Part shown: positions 57,625 through 64,000 of the stretch, piece by piece | Layout: every line of letters begins with the position of its first letter | How positions within the stretch are numbered: position 1 is the first letter of the stretch | Origin: Bradyrhizobium sp. 1(2017) | Lineage (GTDB): Bacteria > Pseudomonadota > Alphaproteobacteria > Rhizobiales > Xanthobacteraceae | Reading direction: 5' to 3' | Length of the DNA: 64,000 bases | Assembly: GCF_011602485.2 (NCBI RefSeq) | Contig: NZ_CP050022.2 | Location: 6,716,001-6,780,000, forward strand | The notes under the pieces: generated by a model | The model's input: only the letters and a program-made list of their open reading frames with translations | What the model was told of the DNA's origin: nothing | Databases searched by the model: none | Program-made: the position numbers and the translations under genes

Positions 57625-59538
57625 TCAGGCGGCAACGTCGTTGCTCGATGCCTCGCCGAGAAGTTCGTAGACTTTCGTTTCGGCCGCCATTCCCTTCGCA
57701 ACGACCACATCCACGTATCGAAAATCGAAGCTTTGCCGGACACGCGTGTAGACACTCTCGCTGACGAGGATCTGGGTGTCATATTGCTTGTTGAGGCCTT
57801 CCAGCCGGGCGGCGAGGTTCACGACGTTTCCAAGGGCCGTATAGTTCATGCGCTCCGATGACCCGAGGTTTCCGACCACGGCCTCGCCGACATGAATCCC
57901 GAAGCGCGTGAAGAACGGAGACAGTCCTTCGGCTTCGAATTCGCGATTGATGGCTTCATTCGCCGTTCTCGCTCGCAGGGCGGCGCGACAGGCTCGTTCG
58001 CAATGGTCGGCTTGGGGGTTGGGCGCGTTCCAGAAAGCCATGACGGCATCGCCGATGAACTTGTCGACCGTGCCGCCTTCAAGCAGGATGACTTCCGTCA
58101 GGGCGGTAAAGTAGCGGGACGTCTGCTGCATCAAGACATCGGGATCGGCCTGTTCGGCGATCGTCGTGAATCCTCTGACGTCGGTGAACAGCGCCGTGAC
58201 TTCCTGGCGCGCGCCCCCGAGTTCCGTCGAAATCGAATTGTCGAGCACGCCGCTCACGATCGCGCGCGGCGCGAGCCGGGAGAATAGCCAGATCGCCCGT
58301 TGCGATTTGTGAATGGTCTGCGCCAGAATATCAAGCTCCTTGATCAGCGAGCCGATCGGCGCATTTGGCGGTCGCGCCATCGTCTGCAATCGGGCTGCCT
58401 CGACCGTGATGTCGCCGATGGTCCGCGACATCCGCGTTCCGAAGATCCAGGCGGCCGGGATGAACAACAGATAGGCGATTAGCGCGATGATTCTCGCCTT
58501 CCGGTCGAGCGCCCTGATGCCTTCGGCGAATTCGTCCTCGGGTGCGACCAGCAGCACGCTCGCTGCCAGGTTCGGCCCCAGCGCGATCGTTTCAAGGCGA
58601 GCGAAATACGCCTTGCCATCCGTCGAGACCAGCTTTTTTCTGTACGGACTGCTCTTGTCCCAGCCTGCGATGATCTTCCCTTCGAGCGTATCGCGAAGAT
58701 CGGTCGCGCCGGGAAGTCTCGGACCCGCGGGGTCGGTGGATGATTTTTCAAAGAGCGCCGCGTAGTCCGGATGAACGATCAGCGTGCCCTGATCGTCGAA
58801 CATCAGCAGATAGCCCTTCTTCCCGAATTTCACGATCGGCGCCGATTTGCTGTAGCTGTCCAGCTTGAGGTCCAATCCGACCACGCCGTGCGCCTGGCCA
58901 TCGACCGGCACGCTGAAGGTGATCATGGGCACACCGAGATTGAACGAGAGATAGGGAGCAGAGGTCACCAGGTGTCCCGCCTTGCGGGCGTCCAGATACC
59001 AGTTGCGCTGGCGCGCATCATAGCCACGGGACGGAATGTCGATCTGTCCGAGCGAGTTGCCCGCCTTGTCCTGGAACACGCGCCTGGTTGGCAATTCCTC
59101 GCCATCCAGCCATTTCGTCGTCGTCACGCCATACGCAGCCTCTGGCGGGCCGCCGACCCGGTCGCGCTGGGGACCGCTCATCCCCTCCAATCGCTGCACC
59201 TGGAGCCAATGGCCATTGTCATATCCGACATAGATGCTGTCGAGGGCCGGCCATTGCGCCAGATTTCCCCTGAGGACTCCCACCGTCGGGCTGGTGTCGT
59301 CGACGATGGAGTTATTCATGATCGCCGGGGTGAAGGCCAGCGCCCGCGACATGCGCGACAACATTTCGACTTGCAGCTGGAGCGAGGAGATCGTGCTGCG
59401 GCTCGTGGCATCCATGGTCGAGGTCGCCGCCTCCTCCGTGGCAAGGTTCAGCGTCAACACCTGAACGACAAGCAGCAGCGCGGCCAAAAGGCCGATCATG
59501 AACATGACGCAGGCCGTGAGGGTGAGGCGAAAGCTCAT
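57625..59538 (-). CDS. membrane dCache class III adenylate/guanylate cyclase
   Basis: The 637-residue protein has TM1 (about residues 7-30), a periplasmic double-Cache domain (about 40-340), TM2 (about 350-372) and a HAMP-like linker. A class III cyclase domain follows (about 440-620). Metal-binding Asp residues are in LFTDVRGFT and DKFIGDAVMAFWN, and the transition-state Asn/Arg are in GNVVNLAARLEGL. A small extracellular ligand probably controls cAMP or cGMP output. The start is set at ATG 59538, which places TM1 normally; the frame runs to a GTG at 59613. Two CRP-type sites in this window make cAMP a plausible signal. Confidence 0.88.
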   Translation of the reverse strand: MSFRLTLTACVMFMIGLLAALLLVVQVLTLNLATEEAATSTMDATSRSTISSLQLQVEMLSRMSRALAFTPAIMNNSIVDDTSPTVGVLRGNLAQWPALDSIYVGYDNGHWLQVQRLEGMSGPQRDRVGGPPEAAYGVTTTKWLDGEELPTRRVFQDKAGNSLGQIDIPSRGYDARQRNWYLDARKAGHLVTSAPYLSFNLGVPMITFSVPVDGQAHGVVGLDLKLDSYSKSAPIVKFGKKGYLLMFDDQGTLIVHPDYAALFEKSSTDPAGPRLPGATDLRDTLEGKIIAGWDKSSPYRKKLVSTDGKAYFARLETIALGPNLAASVLLVAPEDEFAEGIRALDRKARIIALIAYLLFIPAAWIFGTRMSRTIGDITVEAARLQTMARPPNAPIGSLIKELDILAQTIHKSQRAIWLFSRLAPRAIVSGVLDNSISTELGGARQEVTALFTDVRGFTTIAEQADPDVLMQQTSRYFTALTEVILLEGGTVDKFIGDAVMAFWNAPNPQADHCERACRAALRARTANEAINREFEAEGLSPFFTRFGIHVGEAVVGNLGSSERMNYTALGNVVNLAARLEGLNKQYDTQILVSESVYTRVRQSFDFRYVDVVVAKGMAAETKVYELLGEASSNDVAA

Positions 59539-59827
59539 GTTTGACTTCGCCACTCCCGGTTCGAGAGCATTGACATCAGCCTCCCATCTTCGCCGCGGCG
59601 CAGGCCCCGCCACACTAATGACTTTCGAGAAAGAGGAAGTTTTCCCAGCTCTTGATGCGAAGGAGCACGCGCCGCAGCAGCGCGACCGGCTCCCAGTGCT
59701 TTGTCAGGTTGGCCACCTCCGCAGCTGCGCCAAGCGGATCACGCATGCTCCGGAATCCCGGAGCGACCTGGGCCCGTGATTGCCGATGCCGTTATTGCGA
59801 GCGCACATGTATGAACCCAGGCCTTGA

Positions 59828-61135
59828 TCAGCGCCGGCGGCCACCACCGTGAAAACCGCCACCACGGCCTCCTCCATGGAAACCACCGCCGTGGAAGCCA
59901 CCGCCGCCGCGATGGAAGGCGGCGCCGCCGGCCCGCATGCCGCCACCTCTGTGCATCGCAGCCGGCCGGCCACCGCCGCCAACGCGGCCGCTGACCCGCG
60001 AGCGCGTCACGCTTCGGTGCGAGATCGCGGCGCGGTTGCCGGCGCCGGTGCGGGCGCGCGTGACGCTCTTGCTGCTGGTGCGGCGGCTCACGCTGGCACC
60101 GCCGCGATTGCCGGTGCGTTGCGAGACCGCTGTCCTGGCCCGGCCTGCGCCGGCGTTCGAGAACTTGCCGCCGGGAGCGCCGGTGCGATTGCGCAAGGCT
60201 TCGCGCGCGGCCGGCGTGTTGCCGCTGCCGAAGCGCCGCGCCACGCCGGCATCGCGGTAGGCGACACCGCCGCGATGGGCGGGATTGTGCGCCCAATTGT
60301 TGGTTCTGATGTTGGTGCGGTTGAACTGATTGTAACGGTTGACGTTGACGAAGACGTTACGATTCCACCAGTTACAGCCGCCCCAGATCGCTGCGCCGAC
60401 GGCGACGGCGGTGGTGAAGCCGATCACGCCCGCGGCGACATAGCCCGGCGGATACCAATAGAACGGCTGATAGTCGGGATAGTCCCATGCGCCATACACC
60501 GCGCCGGGGTCGTAGACCGGAACGTAATATTCGTCCGGGTTGACCGGCTCGATCGAGATCGCCTGCTGCATGCCCACGGGCGCCGACACGCCCGCCGGCG
60601 GAGCGCTCTTGGTGACCTTCTGCTGCGGCGTCGATTTGAGATTGCCGGCGGCATCGGCGCGCTGACGCAGCTTCTGCACGGCGCCCATGACGTCTTGCTC
60701 CTGTGTGAGGAACGCGTCGCCGAGTTGCTGCACCCATTCGAGTTTGTCGTTCATCATCTGGAGCACCTGCGGGACCGATGTCAGCGCCTTGACGCTCGGA
60801 TCCCAGGACTGCTTCTGCATCGCGTCCTCGAGCGCCTTGCCGGTGACGTTCTTGTTGTCCTGCGACCAGCGCGCGGCCTCCACGATCTCCAGCGGATAGG
60901 TCGACGCCATCAGGATCTGCGACAGCAGCGCATCCGGATAGAGCGCGATCGGCGCAACGAGCTGCTCGATCTGTCCGTCCGGAAGTTTTACGGCCGCCGG
61001 CGCCGCAGCCTGAGCCGGCGCCGGCTGCTGATCCGCCGGCGCCTGGGCATGCGCAGCCGTTGTCGCAATGAGTCCGACGACAAGAACCAAGGCCGACATT
61101 ACTCGGTACCACCCCGCCGAAAGCCTCGTCACCAT
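59828..61135 (-). CDS. exported DUF3300 protein with Gly/His/Arg-rich tail
   Basis: This protein is 435 residues long. A signal peptide (ALVLVVGLIATTAAHA) leads into the DUF3300 domain (about residues 50-260; LVAPIALYPDALLSQILMASTYPLEI, ARWSQDNKNVTGKALEDAMQ, YYVPVYDPGAVYGAWDYPDYQPFYWYPPGY). A hydrophobic helix (GVIGFTTAVAVGAAIWGG) and a low-complexity basic tail with GGFHGGG blocks follow. The function of DUF3300 is unknown. ATG 61135 has AAGGAC upstream. The gene stands apart from the cyclase and the sulfatase by 200-300 bp gaps. Confidence 0.85.
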   Translation of the reverse strand: MVTRLSAGWYRVMSALVLVVGLIATTAAHAQAPADQQPAPAQAAAPAAVKLPDGQIEQLVAPIALYPDALLSQILMASTYPLEIVEAARWSQDNKNVTGKALEDAMQKQSWDPSVKALTSVPQVLQMMNDKLEWVQQLGDAFLTQEQDVMGAVQKLRQRADAAGNLKSTPQQKVTKSAPPAGVSAPVGMQQAISIEPVNPDEYYVPVYDPGAVYGAWDYPDYQPFYWYPPGYVAAGVIGFTTAVAVGAAIWGGCNWWNRNVFVNVNRYNQFNRTNIRTNNWAHNPAHRGGVAYRDAGVARRFGSGNTPAAREALRNRTGAPGGKFSNAGAGRARTAVSQRTGNRGGASVSRRTSSKSVTRARTGAGNRAAISHRSVTRSRVSGRVGGGGRPAAMHRGGGMRAGGAAFHRGGGGFHGGGFHGGGRGGGFHGGGRRR

Positions 61136-61351
61136 GCTCTTCGTCCTTTTTCCTAGAGCGCCTTTCGCATTTGAGTTTTGGCCTAGGCACCTGCGTCGAC
61201 GTCCTCCCGTAAGCCGCAACGTGCTTCGAGTCGTCGACTATGCTGACCGTCGCCCAATCGACAACGCGTCCACTGACGCGCCGGCGATTGGCTCTCAATT
61301 ACGACACTGTTGCGCAGTCGCGCGGAGCAATAAAACCCCAACCATCCACCG

Positions 61352-62989
61352 CTAGCCGCTGCTTGAGGATTGGAGCTGTTTCTGGATCTTCTCCAGATTG
61401 AACGAGCCGGGTGTCTGGCTTGGTGGATAGTCTTTCATCGTCTTCAGGAATTGGCCGGCCATGGCCTGCAAGGGGACGATGACGAAGGCATGTGACAGGA
61501 ACCAGTCGTTGTAGATGTTTGCGCTGTGCTGGGCACGTTCGAACGGATCGCGTCGCAGGTTGAACAGCAGCGGCACTCGCAGCTCGACAAAGGGCTCGCG
61601 CCAGACCTCGAACGCCTGGGCGCGATTCTCCAGGAACACGACCTTCCAGTCGTCGTAGCGGATCGCCACGATCTGGCCGTCGTCGTTGACGTACATGAAC
61701 TCCTTGCGCGGCGACTCCTTCGCCTTGCCGGTCAAGTAGTCGAGCATGTTGTAGCCGTCGATGTAGTTGCGATAGCGGCGGCCGTTGAGGTCGACGCCGT
61801 TGAGCAGCTTCTGCTTGATCTCGGGGTCGCCCGCCGCGGCCGCGAAAGTCGGCAGCCAATCCTCGTGCGAGACGATACCGTTGAGCGTGGTGCCAGCCGG
61901 AAACTGGCCTGGCCAGCGTGCAAAGGCCGGAACGCGATAGGCCCCCTCCCAGTTCGAATTCTTCTCGCTGCGGAACAGGGTCGTGCCGGCATCGGGCCAG
62001 GTATTGAAGTGCGGGCCATTGTCGGTCGAGTAGAATACGATGGTGTCGTTGGCGATGCCGAGATCGTCGATCAGCTTGAGAAGTTGGCCGACATTATTGT
62101 CATGCTCGACCATGCCGTCCATGTACTCGCTGCTGTTCGGACCGGCGATATTCTTGTTCGCCTCACGCACATGGGTGCGGAAATGCATGCGGGTGGCGTT
62201 CCACCAACAGAAGAACGGCCGGTTGGCGCGCTTCTGCCGATTGATGAAATCGGTCGCCGCCGCAACCGTCTCGTCATCGATCGTTTCCATGCGCTTTTTC
62301 GACAGCGGGCCGGTGTCCTCGATCTTGCCATCAGCCGACGCCTTGATGACGCCGCGAGGGCCATACTTCTTTCGGAACTCCGCGTCCTTCGGATAGTCGC
62401 GGTTCTCCGGCTCCTCCTCGGCGTTGAGATGATACAGATTGCCGAAGAACTCGTCGAAGCCATGTTGCGTCGGCAGATGCTCGTCGCGGTCGCCCTGGTG
62501 GTTCTTGCCGAACTGCCCGGTAGCATAGCCCCGGCTCTTCATGACCGTGGCCATGGTGACATCGGTTTTCTGCCAGCCTTCCTTGGCGCCGGGCAGGCCC
62601 ACCTTGGTCATGCCCGTTCGCACCGGCACGTTCCCCCCAATGAAGGCGGCGCGGCCGGCCGTGCAGCTTTGCTGGCCGTAATAGTCGGTGAACGAAACGC
62701 CCTCTTTCGCGATCCGATCGATGTTCGGCGTCATGTAGCCCATCATGCCACGGTTGTTATGGCTGATATTCCAGGTTCCGATATCGTCGCCCCAGATGAC
62801 GAGGATGTTAGGCTGACGGCCCGATGGAGCCGCTGCCGCGGGTGCAGCCGGCCCTTGCTGCGCTTGGGCCATTTGCACGGGCGAGCCCGAGATAAGTGCC
62901 GACGCGGCCAATGACGTACTCCCGAGCAGGATATTGCGCCGATCAACAGTTCCAGTGCTCGCCTTGGCGCGCTTTCCATCGTTGTTCAT
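61352..62989 (-). CDS. exported arylsulfatase (sulfatase family)
   Basis: The protein is 545 residues. A twin-arginine-like signal (DRRNILLGSTSLAASALISG) is followed by the alkaline-phosphatase-like sulfatase fold. Metal ligands are Asp68/Asp69 (IWGDDIG) and the Asp/Asn in FYSTDNGPH. The Cys109-Thr-Ala-Gly-Arg113 motif is the FGly site; it has Ala where the classical CxPxR motif has Pro. FGKNH (Lys162, Asn163, His164) replaces the usual GKWH. No FGE gene is in the window. A HAD phosphatase gene lies 55 bp upstream on the same strand, so they form a sulfate/phosphate-scavenging unit. Confidence 0.9.
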   Translation of the reverse strand: MNNDGKRAKASTGTVDRRNILLGSTSLAASALISGSPVQMAQAQQGPAAPAAAAPSGRQPNILVIWGDDIGTWNISHNNRGMMGYMTPNIDRIAKEGVSFTDYYGQQSCTAGRAAFIGGNVPVRTGMTKVGLPGAKEGWQKTDVTMATVMKSRGYATGQFGKNHQGDRDEHLPTQHGFDEFFGNLYHLNAEEEPENRDYPKDAEFRKKYGPRGVIKASADGKIEDTGPLSKKRMETIDDETVAAATDFINRQKRANRPFFCWWNATRMHFRTHVREANKNIAGPNSSEYMDGMVEHDNNVGQLLKLIDDLGIANDTIVFYSTDNGPHFNTWPDAGTTLFRSEKNSNWEGAYRVPAFARWPGQFPAGTTLNGIVSHEDWLPTFAAAAGDPEIKQKLLNGVDLNGRRYRNYIDGYNMLDYLTGKAKESPRKEFMYVNDDGQIVAIRYDDWKVVFLENRAQAFEVWREPFVELRVPLLFNLRRDPFERAQHSANIYNDWFLSHAFVIVPLQAMAGQFLKTMKDYPPSQTPGSFNLEKIQKQLQSSSSG

Positions 62990-63044
62990 GTCTCTCTCCG
63001 TTTGGAACGATAGTTGAGGTCGAGTTTCAGTTCGCGTGTGCCTT

Positions 63045-64000
63045 CTATTGGAAGCCAAACACCCGCTTCCAGTCGTCCTTCATGCTGACGACGACCCAGC
63101 CATTGGCGCTCGCCGCGTCGAGGCCCTTGTCGAGCTTGCCGAAGGGCGACTTGCGGTCGTAGGCGTATTCGCGCTCCGCATCCGTATGGTGCACGATCAG
63201 GCCCAAGCGGCGGCCGCGCGCGCCGGTGGTCCATTGCAGCATCTGGAAGTCGCCGTCTGAATTGCCGAAGGCGGCAATCGGTCGGCGGCCGATATGCGAA
63301 TTGATGCCGACAGGCTTGCCGGGGCCGTCATCGACGAGATCGATCGTCGGCAGGCGGATCAGAACCGGCCCATCCTTGTCGACCTTGAACTGCGTCTTGA
63401 TGCTCGAGCCCACGACCTGCTCGGGAGGAATGCCGTAGACACGTTCGCTCCACGGACGCATGAATTCGATGCCGCCGCCCGAGACAATGAAGGTCTTGAA
63501 GCCGTTGGTCCTGAGGTAGCCGAGCAACTCTAGCATCGGCTGGTAGACGAGCTCGGTATAAGGCCGGTCGAACTTCGGATGGCGCGCGGTCTTGATCCAG
63601 TCGGAGGCAATCTGCTCGAACTCTGCGGTCGTCATTCCGGCATGCGTCGCCATGACGAGCTCGACCAGGCCCTTCTCGCCCGCCTTTGCGAGCGCGGCGA
63701 TGTCCTTGTCAAGAACGGCCTTGAAGGGTTGCTTCTGCTTCCACTCCGGATGCCTGGGAGCCAGCGCCTTCACGCGGTCGAGCGCGAATGCGAGCTGCAC
63801 GTACATCGGCTGCTCGCACCAGAGCGTGCCGTCGTTGTCGAATGTCGCGACGCGCTCAGCCGCCGGCACGAAGTCCGGGCTCCCTTCCCGGGTCACCCCG
63901 GAGACGAAGTCGACGATCGATTTCTTGGCCGGGCCTTCGTTCCAGGACTGTAGCGGGTCGGACTGCGCGAGCGCAGAGCCACCGGAGACAGACAATGAGG
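63045..64000 (-). CDS. exported HAD-family phosphatase (5' end beyond window)
   Basis: The 318 or so visible residues begin in the end of a signal peptide (SVSGGSALA before QSDPLQ), so the start codon lies past the right edge; the TTG at 63995 is not it. The HAD fold is clear: motif I FDNDGTLW, motif II FIVSGGG, and motif IV AFGNSDGDFQM with Lys in between (VVGSSIKTQF). It is a periplasmic phosphatase of the SerB-like group with unknown substrate. The arylsulfatase gene follows 55 bp downstream. Confidence 0.85.
   Translation of the reverse strand, partial: SLSVSGGSALAQSDPLQSWNEGPAKKSIVDFVSGVTREGSPDFVPAAERVATFDNDGTLWCEQPMYVQLAFALDRVKALAPRHPEWKQKQPFKAVLDKDIAALAKAGEKGLVELVMATHAGMTTAEFEQIASDWIKTARHPKFDRPYTELVYQPMLELLGYLRTNGFKTFIVSGGGIEFMRPWSERVYGIPPEQVVGSSIKTQFKVDKDGPVLIRLPTIDLVDDGPGKPVGINSHIGRRPIAAFGNSDGDFQMLQWTTGARGRRLGLIVHHTDAEREYAYDRKSPFGKLDKGLDAASANGWVVVSMKDDWKRVFGFQ

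Noticed and set aside
59615..59746. 43-codon minus-strand frame before the cyclase gene
   Set aside because: The peptide (MRDPLGAAAEVANLTKHWEP...) looks protein-like but is very short, has no clear ribosome binding site and no family; it may be a remnant.

Overview
The window looks like a chromosomal stretch of a Bradyrhizobium-type alphaproteobacterium. This is inferred from high GC, a second RpoH-type sigma factor, HWE/HisKA_2-like kinase remnants, DUF2934 and DUF3300 proteins, a dense set of small exported proteins, and an interspersed repeat of rhizobial style. No rRNA, tRNA, transposase, phage gene or CRISPR array was seen. About 55 protein genes are called, and most starts were reset inside longer open frames using ribosome binding sites.

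Layout. 0-9 kb: an exported alpha/beta hydrolase, two small exported proteins, an RND efflux pair (adaptor, permease) and a PAS sensor kinase. 9-24 kb: an acid, oxalate and oxidative-stress block. It holds a YdeP-type molybdoenzyme divergent from a bicupin oxalate decarboxylase; an operon fumC-cupin-mqo-cydA-cydB; and fdhD, yoaK, hdeD, dps, a degenerate kinase and an overlapping catalase-like/cytochrome b561 pair. 24-38 kb: an SDR enzyme, three paralogous winged-helix/STAND-ATPase/TPR regulators, small exported proteins, an AraC regulator and an orphan ABC binding protein. 38-47 kb: one long minus-strand unit reading response regulator, histidine kinase, sigma-32-like factor, RND permease, adaptor, exported Pro/Ser/Thr-rich protein. 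47-50 kb: small exported proteins, a probable small RNA and DUF2934 proteins.

50-54.8 kb holds the most unusual locus. A SARP (winged helix plus BTAD) regulator lies upstream of a protein made of seven ~47-residue glycine-zipper repeats. Next come a free-standing protein matching the peptidase's own prodomain, and then a subtilisin-like peptidase. A near-perfect CRP-type palindrome sits at the class II position of the SARP promoter. A second such palindrome sits at the same position before a candidate small RNA at 48.5 kb. The layout suggests a regulated precursor/inhibitor/protease system, but its product and export route are unknown.

54.8-64 kb: a 1.6 kb gene-poor stretch, a CPA2 antiporter, a dCache class III adenylate cyclase (a possible cAMP source for the CRP-type sites), a DUF3300 protein, and an arylsulfatase preceded by a HAD phosphatase that runs off the right edge.
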